Under the pieces are notes generated by a model. That model did no database searches, was not told the DNA's origin, and worked only from the letters and a program-made list of their open reading frames with translations. From contig NC_080726.1 in the NCBI RefSeq assembly GCF_019097595.1, positions 16,839,705 through 16,903,704 on the forward strand: a DNA stretch of 64,000 nucleotides. Direction: 5' to 3'. Positions 37,851 through 50,737 of the stretch are shown here, piece by piece. The stretch is from Hemibagrus wyckioides (Eukaryota; Chordata; Actinopteri; Siluriformes; Bagridae). Made by a program: the position numbers and the translations under genes. How positions within the stretch are numbered: position 1 is the first letter of the stretch; each line of letters begins with the position of its first letter.

Positions 37851-40774
37851 TCATACACACTGAAATAACTGAATATTAATGTTTGATTGCTCACTCGGCT
37901 ATTATCAGCAAACTGCAAGTTAACTAACCAACTAGCATTACTCACTAGTTATTACTCTGAATTAGCTGATTCATCACATAATTACTGAATGCAGGAAATT
38001 CCGTCAAGAGAAAACACAGCAAGGTAAAAAATAACAATAATGAGAACTAATGATTCATTTCATAAAGAGAACTGACAAAATATACTCACAAAATGTTAGT
38101 ATATAGTATATTGAGAGCATCACAGTAATAAACATGAGAAGTTTAATGATCGGATTGTACATGTGTTAAAGGAGGCGATCTTATTGATTAAAGTTTCTAT
38201 CGGCATTGTGTAAAAATCAGATACCTGATTAAAGTCTGGATTTCTAATAAAACGTTTGAAACAAACATCTCTAATGCAGGTGAGTCAGGTTTGACTCAAG
38301 ATTGCTAATGAGCTTTCATTTTAGAGATTATGTTGTAGGAAAATTATTCACTGCTATGGAAAAAGCACAGTTCTTGTAAAGCGAACAAAACTATACACAA
38401 TTCATCTGGCCTGTAGAGCTGCACATGATATCCTAGAAATGATGTGCATTATATCAAGCATCTGTTCCACAGAAAGTGTATGACACATTCACATGAACAT
38501 GAGGGGTTTTTTATCAAAGCTCCTCCATTTATTTTATAAGTGGCTACCTTCATCTTTACAGAAATAAATGAAACTCGACAGGTTTTTAAATGGCTTAGCA
38601 GCCGCTCATTAAAGTACTTTGTGTTTAGATAAACAGAATTCCTTTCGCATCTGCTCACCCACAGCCTGTGACTTATAATTCACTGACAGATGAAAAGGAA
38701 TTGCAGATGACAGCAGTCCAAGAAATTCCCTGCAGAAACAAGGAACATGTGGTGATAAAACCTCTGCATTCCAGGCAATGAAGGTTAGGGTGAACCTCAG
38801 AGACACACAAAGCTGCCAATCTGAATTCAGAATCAAAAAGATTAAAAATCTAGACCTTTATGGAAACATGAAGACAGAACATTTCTTCTGAAAAGAAACA
38901 TGGATGTGGACAATTATTGCAGTCATTATAAACTCTATATGAAATATTATAACATTAGTACAATTTGTCAGAAGCTGAGTTTATGGCCATGAATTAATAA
39001 AAACATCCTCAGTTAATGTTAATATCAAACATCAGCTGTTTCTATCTAATTCTTAGACTTTTTAACTCAGTTGCAGTCCACAGGATGGTTTTAGTTTAGA
39101 TCACTGATTCTATGTCACTGTGGTGGACTGGAATAACAACGGTGATCAGAGCAGTTCCAACATTTATATGATCTCCCCTGAACACTGTATGGCACTGGGT
39201 TACACCACAGGACCAAGTGATTGAAAGCATTACTAGATAAGGAACATCTTCTGAATGCTGGATGTGGAATCCGTGTGCATTCCTGCAGGACCACGTTGCA
39301 GTAATCGTGTTGGCTTTAGGATTCAGAGCTCTGGACTTCATCAGACTCGGCAATGTGGAGATAAGTCAGCGTGACTCACACTGCCTCTTTTGACTTTATT
39401 CTAACTCTGACTACTGCTTGTGTAATCTTGGGCATCTGTTGCTTCAAACAAAACATCGTCCCTGGTCCCCACATATGAAGGTCTTCATAATTCTGAAACT
39501 TTAGATAGTTTAATAGCAAAAAAATATAAAAAGTGGGATGAAAGATGGGTTAAAGCAACAGAGTTAAACACTACTTTAAATGGTAATAGGATCAGATTAT
39601 GTTCAGTGTGTCGTCAACAAAAACAAATTAAAGACACGTGATATATCACTCATAAAGTCATTAATTGTTAAATGATACACTGCTTTGTAGCATTCAGCTA
39701 CACAAATACCGTAATTTACATACTAATTTATGCTCATTAAGAAGGAAGGAAAAACCAGGTCCAGTTTTGTTGACAACATAAAAAAGTGAATATTCAAAAG
39801 ACCTTGTCTCTCTTTCAGCTGGTCAGGAAATTCCACACCGTTTCCCCTGACTCATCAGCTGTTTCTAAAATGCATACATGATATATACATCTCACACACA
39901 CACACACACACACACACACCTTTAATATAAAGAACACAATCAGGTCTAAATGTTTGAGTGTAGGACTAATCAGCAGTGATACGAGTAACGAAGTGATTCG
40001 GCCTTTTCGTGTTTTCATGGTAGTCTGTTGGCCTGTTTCATTTGTACCTGGATGAAATCTAAACCTCATGTACTTTTCATAGCAGTAAATATGGGCAGTG
40101 AGTGTATAAAAACACAACTGACAGCAGAATCAGACCCTATTACTATTTATACACAAGTTTAACAAAAGTTATTGGCTGATTGGACACCGCGTGATTTTGA
40201 AACTGCCAGCTGAATCTAGATGACGAGCTGTAGATGAGAGACACGTATCCCAGTGACAGTGGGATGTTTAATCAAGAATCAGAAACTGGACTGACCTGTT
40301 AGTTGTCACTATGATGCATAGGTAGATTAACTACCTGACAGCTCTGCTTACACAATGCAGGACACACCCAGAGTGAGAGGAATGCTGTTGATTTAAGCAC
40401 CATGGAGCAAGTCTAGTAGAAATACTGAGGTAAAGCTGCTCTCAGAGTCAATGTGAGCCTTGTTTAAGGACTTTTATGAAACAATTCAAAAACCAAACTA
40501 TCTGATGGTGCATTTGACTGTGGTCAGGACAAGCAGTGACCTGGAAAGAGGAAAATCACTAACCTTAAATCTTTTTAATGTTGTTATACAAACAAAGAGC
40601 GAGACCGTGAAGTTGATATATTAAAAAAAAGTTTTCAAAGAATAACTTCAACATAATGTTTTTTAACAACACTGATTAACAAATAACCAAATGAGAAGAG
40701 CAGCATTTCAGGACTGGAGAATCTGTCTTGCTCTGTCGAGCTACACATTTGCCTAAAAAAGGAGAAATGTTTGA
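37851..40774. other. non-coding stretch with a (CA)n array
   Basis: CA array at 39892-39919. Short AT-rich open frames only. No gene recognised. Confidence 0.5.
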
Positions 40775-41043
40775 CAGTGAGCTCAGCAGGTAGAGTTTTT
40801 TCTGAGTTTCTCAGGTTTTTGTCAGTGTGGAGTTTCACATGTTCTCCTCGTGTCTGTGAGGGTTTCCTCATGGTTCTCCCGGCTTCCTCACACATCTTAC
40901 AACTCAAACTTTCTCTAAGTGGCAATGTGTTGATGCATTGTGATGGAACTGGTGACCATTTCAGGGTCTTTTCCCATCATGAGGCCAGTTCCAGTTTAAT
41001 TGTGACCATAAACCTTTCAGTGAGGAACAGCAGGACGCTTTAG
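40775..41043 (+). mobile_element. decayed V-SINE-like SINE
   Basis: A diverged copy of the class seen at 31565: a tRNA-like start (AGTGAGCTCAGCAGGTAGAG), then GTGTGGAGTTTCACATGTTC, GGGTTTCCTCATGGTTCTCC and, after an internal deletion, TGATGCATTGTGATGGAACT with CATTTCAGGGTCTTTTCCCA. The 90-codon open frame over it is incidental. Confidence 0.6.
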
Positions 41044-42172
41044 GGTTAAAGTTAATTTTTTAGATGCAGACTTTTTTATTTCAGTATCAACTGACATAGA
41101 CTGCACATTAATTCTTTTAAAAGTCCTAAAGTTCGTAACAGATATACTCAGTGGTCAGGCTTTTTTGACAAATATTCAAATGTCATGTGTGTTTTAATAA
41201 AGGAGGAAATAACTCCTTCGTAAAACACCTTTAACTGTGCAGGAACTCAGTTTTACACCATAAAAGCAGAACCAAAATATTTTGATTCCGTACACTGAGG
41301 ACACAGAATGTTCTTATGTTGTAGATAAAGATTAAATATAATTCTACAAAATATGACGATTGCAATTTGTAGGAATTTTGCAGGAGACAGAATTGGATAC
41401 CTGACAGAAAATATTAATCCACCTACAGTATTTAAAAACTCTACAGATAATAAATCAGTTCTCTGAGCCACAGCATCAGTGTTCCACAAGTGTTCTGTAA
41501 GATATCAAGCTACGTGTACCAAAGCTATGATCTGAAAGAAAGCCAGCAGCTGGGTGTCATTAAGCGCATATTTACCCAGTGGTTAGCTGATGGGCCGTGA
41601 CACCATGTGAAACAGCCAGGAAGCCCACATGTAAGTATCTGCTGACCGAAGGCCTTTTTTTACACAAAACTATGTCACTTGAGTTTGATATTAATCTCAC
41701 TGCACCATCAGACCACAAGACAGGAGTGAAGCTGACCAAAGAGGATCAAGTGACAGAAAGAGAGAGTTATTCTACAAAACTCTAGAAAACTCTACAATTC
41801 TCTGTGTTTAAGACTGTGAGCAGTCACATGCTGAGTGAAGGACACACGTGTCTGCCTCTGATCTGAGTCAGAGGGCCGGTTACACCAGGGGAAGTTTGAC
41901 CTGCTTCTTACATGTCACACGTTTACTCTGTTCCTTTGTAAACAGCCAAATATTCTTGTGCAGCTTGGCCGTGATCATTTCTAGCTGACATAAGGTTCAT
42001 GAGCTCAGATTGGGTTAAAGCTCAAATCTAAAAATAAATAACAATTAAAAAAATTACAAATATATTTCAGCCAAAACATTTTAGTCTTCTCCCTAATTAC
42101 AGAAATTAAGATCAGATCTGTATTTGGGTCCATTTTTGTCCCACAGTCTGTTGGTGTGTTTCATGCCCTGCA
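41044..42172. other. non-coding stretch, no feature recognised
   Basis: Nothing identified before the minisatellite begins. Confidence 0.5.
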
Positions 42173-43818
42173 TGGTGTGTTGTGATGGTTGTGAAGGTTG
42201 TATGGTTGTGATGGTTGTGATGGTTTTGAAGGTTGTATGGTTATAAGGTTGTTATGGTTGTGAAATTTGTATGGTTATTAAGGTTGTTGTGGTTGTGATG
42301 GTTGTGATGGTTGTGAAGGTTGTGATGGTTGTCATGGTTGTGATGGTTATGAAGGTTGTTATGGTTGTGATGGTTGTATGGTTATGAAGGTTGTTGTGGT
42401 TGTGATGGTTGTGATGTTTGTGAAGGTTGTGATGGTTGTCATGGTTGTGATGGTTGTATGGTTATGAAGGTTGTTATGGTTGTGATGTTTGTGAAGGTTG
42501 TGATGGTTGTCATGGTTGTGATGGTTATGAAGGTTGTTGTGGTTGTGATGGTTGTGAAGGTTGTATGGTTGTGATGGTTGTGAAGGTTGTGAAGGTTGTC
42601 ATGGTTGTCATGGTTGTGATGGTTATGAAGGTTGTTGTGGTTGTGATGGTTGTGATGGTTATGAAGGTTGTTGTGGTTGTGATGGTTGTGAAGGTTGTTA
42701 TGGTTTTGATGGTTGTATGGTTGTGAAGGTTGTATGGTTGTGATGGTTGTGAAGGTTGTGAAGGTTGTCATGGTTGTCATGGTTGTGATGTTTGTGAAGG
42801 TTGTTATGGTTGTCATGGTTGTGATGGTTATGAAGGTTGTGAAGGTTGTATGGTTGTGATGGTTGTGATGGTTGTCATGGTTGTGATGGTTATGAAGGTT
42901 GTTGTGGTTGTGATGGTTGTGAAGGTTGTATGGTTGTGATGGTTGTGAAGGTTGTGATGGTTGTGATGGTTGTGAAGGTTGTCATGGTTGTGATGGTTAT
43001 GAAGGTTGTTGTGGTTGTGATGGTTGTGAAGGTTGTTATGGTTGTGATGGTTGTATGGTTATGAAGGTTGTTATGGTTGTGATGTTTGTGAAGGTTGTTA
43101 TGGTTGTGATGGTTGTATGGTTATGAAGGTTGTTATGGTTGTGATGTTTGTGAAGGTTGTGATGGTTGTCATGGTTGTGATGGTTGTGAAGGTTGTGATG
43201 GTTGTCATGGTTGTGATGGTTGTGAAGGTTGTGATGGTTGTCATGGTTGTGGTGGTTGTGAAGGTTGTTATGGTTGTGATGGTTATGAAGGTTGTTGTGG
43301 TTGTGATGGTTGTGAAGGTTGTGAAGGTTGTGATGGTTGTATGGTTATGAAGGTTGTTATGGTTGTGATGTTTGTGAAGGTTGTTATGGTTGTGATGGTT
43401 GTATGGTTATGAAGGTTGTTATGGTTGTCATGGTTGTGATGGTTATGAAGGTTGTTGTGGTTGTGATGGTTGTGAAGGTTGTTATGGTTGTGATGGTTGT
43501 ATGGTTATGAAGGTTGTTATGGTTGTGATGTTTGTGAAGGTTGTTATGGTTGTGATGGTTGTATGGTTATGAAGGTTGTTATGGTTGTGATGGTTGTATG
43601 GTTATGAAGGTTGTTATGGTTGTGATGTTTGTGAAGGTTGTTATGGTTGTGATGGTTGTATGGTTATGAAGGTTGTTATGGTTGTGATGTTTGTGAAGGT
43701 TGTGATGGTTGTCATGGTTGTGATGGTTGTGAAGGTTGTGATGGTTGTCATGGTTGTGGTGGTTGTGAAGGTTGTCATGCTTGTGAAGGTTGTGATGGTT
43801 GTGATGGTTTTGAAGGTT
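42173..43818. repeat. 1.65-kb G/T-rich minisatellite of 9-bp units with higher-order structure
   Basis: The array is built from 9-bp units of the form GGTTGTGAT, GGTTGTGAA, GGTTGTCAT, GGTTATGAA, GGTTGTTAT and GGTTGTTGT, with occasional 8-bp GGTTGTAT units that shift the phase. Longer blocks recur: a 62-bp block starting ATGGTTATGAAGG is found head to tail at 43051 and 43113 and again at 43594 and 43656. The + strand is nearly free of C apart from GTCAT units. Because nine is three codons, long open frames (MYGCDGCEGC-type, or TTITTFTN-type on the other strand) arise in several frames. These are artefacts of periodicity, not genes. Confidence 0.97.
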
Positions 43819-44940
43819 CCACACGTATACATTTTTCACTACGGCGCTTCATTCTGTGTGAGTGTGAACAGAAAGCTGGTGCCAAATACAGAGGGTACGT
43901 GCGAGAGTGGCAGACATCAGCAGCTCTTCCTGGGAGGATCAACAGTGCTTGAGAAAAGAGGAAGCGTTTTGTTTTTTTTAGATAGACAGGAAATAAGCTG
44001 ATGAGCTGAGTGGAAGGGTTTATTATGCAATTATAGAAAATCAAATGTGAGGAATATGATTATTGTTATGTTTGTTTTTAGTTTCACTGGTATGTCTGGG
44101 GTTTATACTGTAAATTTCAGTACAAGTCAATTGAAAGTTGATATCAGACAGGCGAAATATATATACAGGATGTTAATAAAGTATTGCAACGTAATCATTA
44201 GACAAGTTCCTCTCTTATTTCTCCTTTAGGCTTTGGCCAATTTCAGCTGTCGTATTTTCAGAGCTCAGTTTCTGTGTAAAGGAGAAAGCCAGTGTTATGG
44301 GAGCAGTGAGCAGAGCGCAGTGTTATCAGAGGCCACGAGAATGCTGACAGACTGAATAGACCCGAGATAAGAGACACACATCGATGAAACGATGAGGCCA
44401 GCAGTGACGCACAGCAGATTCCCACACCTCTCTTATCATCATGAACTTCAATCTGTCTTTCCCTCTTTTACTCTCTTTCTTTCTCATAATCTCCTGATTC
44501 CATGGGGAGAAAATACGTTTTTATATTTCAACACTTCATCCTCATTGGACCGTGTCATGCTTCATGCCATGGTTTATATGTACAGATGTTTTCCCATGTC
44601 CCTGAAAAGCTTTCACAGCCTTGATGTCTGATCTCTATCAGTCTCTTTATTTGTCCTAAGGCAAAATTTTGAAATTGCAGAACAGTTTGTAAAAGAACAA
44701 AATGTCTTGTTTTTTCATTCTTTCTCTCTTTCCCACTCTCCTCCTCATTCTTTTCTGTGGCTTCCCCCTTCATACCTCCCCTCAACTCACTTCCTGCATC
44801 CAGAAGAAAAATACAAGAAAGGGTGGTGCGTGCGGCGCTGCTGGAAAGGAAATGACTCCACATTTCAATTCCTCTGAAAAGTAAAAAAAAATATTTCAGT
44901 TCCAAATGCATCTGATCTCAAATTACTGCAGGCTGACTGT

Positions 44941-44971
<31 letters not shown>

Positions 44972-45494
44972 CAGATGATTATGTAAAGGACAAATAGCAG
45001 TGTTTTGCATGATAACTCTAATGTTGTAATGACCTTCATAAAAGTATTAATACTTCACATTTTAACCACAGCCCCATGTTTAATTCATTTTCACTTTCAA
45101 GTGTCATCATACGTAAGCAGATTTTTTGTTTATGAATACATGATATCCACCCTAAAAGAAGCAGAGTATGATTTTCTTCAGCATCTATGCTTGTCTTTAT
45201 AGTTTATTTTTTCAGTGTGTGTGTGTGTGACCAAGAGGAAGAGAGACAGAGAGGCGGAGTATAAAGATGAGTGTTGATCACAGTGGACCTCACTCTTGGC
45301 TGGTAGATTTTGCACCCAGCCTTGATTCTCATACCACGCTTGTCTGTGAGGCCCGGGTCCAAATGTTCCCACGGACATAAGGCCATGTGTGCAAATCTTT
45401 TATGCTGGTAAACCCGACACAACAGTGCCTTTAGGACTTGAGCACAGGAAGAACTCTCTCAGTGTGTTTGCCATGGCTTCTGCGATTTCTTAGT
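43819..45494. other. non-coding stretch with a (CA)n array
   Basis: CA array at 44940-44968; otherwise no recognisable feature. Confidence 0.5.
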
Positions 45495-45715
45495 GAATGA
45501 ATGAATTTACATTAATTTATTTGCCGAGCAATTTGATCCAAAACAACTTACAAATAAGACAAAATCAACCGAAGCAGCAAATATAGATTCTACCTGAAGA
45601 CTGGAACAAGAGAAACATACAACTACACCAAGGATAGTGTTGCTATAAAAGTAAATTAGCCAATACACAGACGGTTAAATCAGCAATCACTTAAAAATAG
45701 ATAAGTAAAAAAAAG
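45495..45715 (+). mobile_element. fragment of a widespread teleost interspersed repeat, copy A
   Basis: It starts GAATGAATTTACATTAATTT and continues GCAATTTGATCCAAAACAAC TTACAAATAAGAC, matching the recalled fish motif in which ATTTATTCATTT..GCAGACGC is followed by TTATCCAAAGCGACTTACAA. Its right half (AAAATCAACCGAAGCAGCA ... AAAGTAAATTAG ... AATCACTTAAAAATAGATAA) recurs in diverged form at 47915-48060. Confidence 0.6.
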
Positions 45716-47914
45716 GAAAGAAATAATAAAAAAAAAACTCTGGATAGATTTATTTTATTAACTCTTCATTCTTGACGTATTCTGACTATTTATTTTATCT
45801 TTCCAGAAACCTGGGTGCAGTATACAGAGCTGTGGTGAAGCTGTGGCTCAGACCCTGAGTATCTTTCTGAGAAGCTGAGAGTTAACCTTTAATTAATAAA
45901 CTTCTAAATAAACTCAGGACACTTCTCTCTCTTCAGCTACTAACCTCTTGATGTTCCACTTTTATTAAACGTGATGTTTTTTTTTCCTGAACAGTGACCC
46001 ATATGTGGTTTTCCTCAGTGTGCAGAGTTTTTTTTTGTAATCAAAAGATGAACGAGAATATTTTCAATAAGTAGAAAGTCTGTATTGGGACACTGTGAGT
46101 TATATGTGGCTAAGGAAAGGCAGGTACTTTCCCTCTTGCAGGACTTGTAAATATGGGCTCATGCCCAAGAACACCACCCACTGCTGCTGAGTCAGGACTG
46201 AGCTGTGTTCATGAGGTCATCCTACAGGCAGAGTACACAACATGACAGCTAAGTCTTAAACACACACACCATCCCTGAGCTGACACAGTCTCCATGCTGG
46301 AGAAATGAGGACAAACAGCATGGATTAAAAACTTTTTGTTAAAATTTACTGTAAGTATAAAAGTCATATGAGCAGCATCTGCTATGATAGGAGCAGGGGT
46401 GAAATAGCTGGATAGAAATGTAAAGGCATAATGGAGTTTAATGGTTTCCACATTAAAACACATGAACTATGTTTTTATTGCATGGTTTTAGTGATTCTGG
46501 TGCTAAATTGTTTAAGAAATTTCTTACAGGATAAAAAAAAAACAACCCACACAATAATGTGAGATATAGAGATAAAGAGTTTCTTTTCTGGTTTACTGTT
46601 CACCTTCTCAGAAGAGTGATGGATTTAACAGCTGTTCCTATAACTTATGAAACTCTCTGTGGAGCTCAGGGAAGGAGACACATTACGAGAATTTATCCTT
46701 CGCCCAGAAGGGAAACTGAAGGTGGAGATTCATGCAGCTGAACCAGAATGGAAAGATGTGTTATGAGGTTTAGTGACAGGTTATGTAACAGCATATCAAG
46801 TTGTATGCCAGTGAAATGATTTCAGTTTAATGTAAATAAAATTTACATTAGTTCAGTTTAATGTAAAAAAAAAAACATTTTTGGTTTCTAGTATCATAAT
46901 TTGATATAATAATCAGTCATACCACTGAGTGGGATTCAATATAGAAAATCAACAAGAGTCTACACTTCTGCAGCAAAGAAATCAAGTAGGGCGTATAATT
47001 TAACCATTTAATTGAATGTTGAATGAATATTAGGAGAAAAGGGTTTTAATGTAATGACTGTAATCTGGAGAAATATTCGTATAGCACATACATGGAAATG
47101 TATGTAAAAAAATATATATATATATCTCCTAAACAAACCTTTGTGTTGAACAACCTGCAGAACATTAACACAACACCATTGTTACCTTCTTAATGCCTTT
47201 GATATTCTTTTTTTTATTTTGTTTTGTTTATTACATTCTGTGAAAGAGAGCACACACAGGCTTTCGGTGAGTCATGAGCAAGAGTTTCCATCCTCCTGAG
47301 ACTGCTCCCAAAAAAGAAAGAGGTGTGCTCAGGAGCCAAGAGCTATTGAAATGACACGAGGGAAATTTTCTAAATGGCTAATGCCTTATATATGAAAAGA
47401 AAAAAAGTTCATTTCCAGAGGCTATTAACAACTGAACATGAGAAGGTGTGTCTGTTTTTAGCTCTCAGGTCAGACTTACCGTACAGGCAGGCAGATTGGC
47501 AGAGCCGTGACTAGCTAAGTCACGTGCCTGAAAATTTACGGTCTGGACAGCATGGTGTAATCGGGGAAATTTTGTTTATGATACGCTTTCTATAAGCCTG
47601 TCTCATCAATCCATTTAGATACCATGACTCATCTGCATGTCTAAGTGCAATTATGACTCTGCAATTTAGCATGAAATAACAACAAAGCACTGAATAAACA
47701 CATAACACAGTATAATAAATCATCAGATTTAAACTTCTAACAAATTTACTGCTAATAATAAAGTAAAGGTTCAAGACTCATGTTTCTGCCATTAAGCTTT
47801 TTTCCCCTGAATTCATGTCACATGTTCTTTCCTGATGTTTGTCACGGCTGAAACCATCTCTTTACTGGTTTGCAGAAACCAAGAAGCATTTGCACTTGCA
47901 ACAGAACCAATGAT
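45716..47914. other. non-coding stretch, no feature recognised
   Basis: AT-rich. A short AT run lies at 47111-47126. Open frames are short and without motifs. Confidence 0.5.
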
Positions 47915-48060
47915 GCAGAATCAACCGAAGAAGTCAGCTGCTCGAGAAGCAATACGGTTTTTACCAAGTGAAGTTAAACACACAAAGGATGTTGCCGTTT
48001 CTGCAAAAGTAAATTAGTCACTACCCAAGGATCACTTAAAAAAATAAATAAGTAAAAAAA
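47915..48060 (+). repeat. diverged copy B of the 45.5-kb repeat
   Basis: Shares AGAATCAACCGAAGAAGTCA, AAGGATGTTGCCGTTTCTGC, AAAAGTAAATTAGTCACTAC and ATCACTTAAAAAAATAAATA with 45555-45715 in the same order and orientation, with small indels between. Confidence 0.65.
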
Positions 48061-48822
48061 AAAAATCCACAGTTTCACTTTATTTTCCACTTTGCTTTTC
48101 AAGTACATTTAATATTAAATGTAGTATTTAATAATTAACTTTGGTTCCAATGGAAGATCCACAAGACTTTGTGTGTGTGTGTGTGTGTATGTGTGTGTGT
48201 GTGTAAGATCATTACAAGGTTTCACACTACAATATGTGTAGAAAACATGTAGAAATGGTTTGCTTGCTCAGCTTAAAGTGTACAGCTCTGATTTAGATTC
48301 ACTTCTACAGATTTCCACAGATATTAAAAGTTCACACACCTTTGATAAAACAGCAGGTTTTTCTGATGTAAAATGGGAAAAAAGATTCATCACTTCAGAA
48401 ATCATATCATATTTCCACCTTCATGTAAAAAGCATAACCTGTACAATGCCACTGAAAACTGAATTGACACATTTCAGAGAAAAACTACATTTAAAATAAC
48501 CTAATTGCATAAGTTTGTACAGCCCTGAATTAATTCTGAGTTGAAGCAGCCTCTGATTTTCTCTCAGCACTCAGTCTGTTTGGATTTGAGTCTATCAACT
48601 TGGCATATCTTGACATGGGAATATATTTACACGTTTTTTTGCAAAAATGTTCCAGATCTGTCAGTTGATGAGTTCATTTCCTGTGCACTGCCGTCTTCAG
48701 GTCTCACAGCCGATTTTCTGTTCTTCTTTTCGATTTATGTTTTTGCAAAGTCAACCCAGCAGTGTATGTGTTATTTTGTCAGAAAAGGCTCATGGCTTAG
48801 CACTTTGGCCCTAAGCCCTTGA
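48061..48822. other. non-coding stretch with a (GT)n array
   Basis: GT array at 48171-48204. No gene recognised. Confidence 0.5.
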
Positions 48823-49071
48823 TCCTGATACGTACCCCATAACTCCTGCCAGACTTACTGAAATCTTTTCCCTTTGTCTTCTCATCACTAATGTCGCTGT
48901 TGTTCCATATTTTCTCTACTTGTCGATGTGGCTTCACCGTGTTCCAGGGTACATCTAAAGCCTCGGAGATGGTACTGTAGCCCTCTCCTGAGTGATACCT
49001 TTGAACAGTGTGTGTCTGTTGATACTCTGTAAGCTCTCTGAGGGCCGTGGCTCTTGCAGTATGGTCAGGTT

Positions 49072-50067
49072 CAGGGGCGTCGCTAGGGCCAATCATTCAG
49101 GGCTCGAGCCCCAGATGATTTTAATCTAGCCCCGAATGTTTTATCCCGCATTGTGCCACCGGAGTGTAGAGGAATTAATGAAATGCTGATCGGTTTAGTA
49201 GAGCACTTTTGCTGTTTACTGTACACGATTTTAACTGATATCTCTCTCCGCACGCGCGCACACACACACACACATACCGTGAGAGTGTGCGCTGCAATAT
49301 GTTGTAGAACCGCTCTCGCGATACTTTAATGTCCTACACCTGTCGGTCTTTCACACCACTAAAATACCTTACAGCCCTTGAGCAGGACAGCAATAAAAAT
49401 GTCAGAAAACATAACAATCTTATTACTCAGATAAAAGTCTAACTTCTAATATTAAATGTTAACACAGCCGATAAAAGTCGGCTAACAAATGTATGTTGTG
49501 TCAAAAAGGAGGCCCACTCTCTTTGATTCTGAAAGCCCCTGACACATAGGGCCCTTTTGATTATTATTCCATACCCAAGACGTACAAAAGTCTTAAATTA
49601 AATAAGCCTAAAAATAGATCTAAATAAAATATAAACTGTTAGAGCACTTAGACATTACAGTCTGAACATCATGACTTTCTATTATTCACCTAATGCAGTA
49701 TTTAAGTTACAATACAGACATGGTTTAGGTGAACAATGGGCCAGAACAGACTCCATCATTCGGCTGTTCTGTCTATTGAAAAAAGGAATTCTCAGCACTA
49801 TAAATAGTATGGTAATTGACCATTTTGCTCGAGTCCAGTCTCAGAGATACTCTCTGATGATCCCACCCTCAAAGAAATAGGATAGAAAAGTCACCAAGAG
49901 CATGAAGTAGACAAGATACAAGCAGCAAGACAGATGAGGGAATGAGATGAGAGAACAATAAGAGAAGAGAGGCTGTAAAAAATAAAAAATAAAGAATAAT
50001 ACATACAGTAGTGGCAGCATAAATCAGGAATAAAATAATAGGTCCAGTATAATATAGATTATTGTAA

Positions 50068-50118
<51 letters not shown>

Positions 50119-50422
50119 GGATCTACATGGCACTGCTTCACACACAAGCTGTAAAAGAGATAATATTGCATGGCATACCTGTGAGAGAGAAAATGTAATG
50201 AATTTAATGAACTCCTTTTTTAGTAGCAAGACTCTGAAATGATGGGAGGAGTCAGAAAAGAAGATTGAATGAAATTTTCTAAAGTTGCATACTGTTCGTG
50301 TTCATTTGTGTTTATTATTAAACAATATTAATAATAAAAATGCCCTTACAAAACGTGTTATTCTTGCTTACCCCCTCTCCCTAATTAGCCCCTGATGTTT
50401 TCAAATCCTAGAAACGCCCCTG
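49072..50422. mobile_element. 1.35-kb non-autonomous hAT element with 8-bp target duplication
   Basis: The ends are CAGGGGCGTCGCTAGG on the left and CCTAGAAACGCCCCTG on the right, inverted repeats with two mismatches over 16 bp. GTCAGGTT flanks both sides exactly (49064-49071 and 50423-50430), the 8-bp duplication expected of hAT transposons. No hAT transposase frame survives; the longest internal frames are about 70 to 100 codons, and one of those is only an AAT array. It must have been mobilised in trans. The interior holds an (AAT)n microsatellite. Confidence 0.9.
50067..50117. repeat. (AAT)n microsatellite inside the hAT element
   Basis: Uninterrupted AAT trinucleotide array that produces a poly-leucine frame on the minus strand. 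Confidence 0.97.
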
Positions 50423-50459
50423 GTCAGGTTTATCACTCAAGCTGAAAAGAGTTAGTTTG

Positions 50460-50460
50460 T

Positions 50461-50503
<43 letters not shown>

Positions 50504-50506
50504 TTT
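50460..50506. repeat. (TTTA)n microsatellite
   Basis: TTTA tetranucleotide array just right of the hAT insertion, about 0.57 kb before the zfp36-like start codon. Confidence 0.95.
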
Positions 50507-50737
50507 TTTATCTTTTTTTATCTTAAATGTATGAGTGTGAATTTCACTGGCATAGTAAGTATGTCATTTTTGCATGAAAGGTGGTAATATTCTGATCATT
50601 TTCTTTTTGGTTTCAATTTTATAAATCCCAAAAATACTGTTTTTAAAAATCCATTGCGTTAAAAGCTGAGTTTGTGGTCAGAACAGTAATATAATTTCTT
50701 CTACACGTAATCGAGCAGTTTCTCTTGACACATGTGC

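Larger units (their letters stand above)
48823..50450 (-). mobile_element. Tc1-like transposase N-terminal fragment split by a hAT insertion
   Basis: On the minus strand between 48823 and 49071 the frame reads ALRELTEYQQTHTVQRYHSG and EGYSTISEALDVPWNTV. This is the first helix-turn-helix of a Tc1 transposase (compare the [24 protein letters not shown] start of the intact copy at 54.1 kb). It then degenerates. The fragment is interrupted at 49071 by the hAT element and appears to resume at 50431, where the + strand continues TATCACTCAAGCTGAAAAG. Confidence 0.6.

Noticed and set aside
42374..44001. Many long open frames of MYGCDGCEGC or VVMVVKVV type, and TTITTFTN-type frames on the minus strand
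   Set aside because: They come from a 9-bp tandem repeat whose unit is divisible by three. Several frames are open at once and no splice or start context exists.
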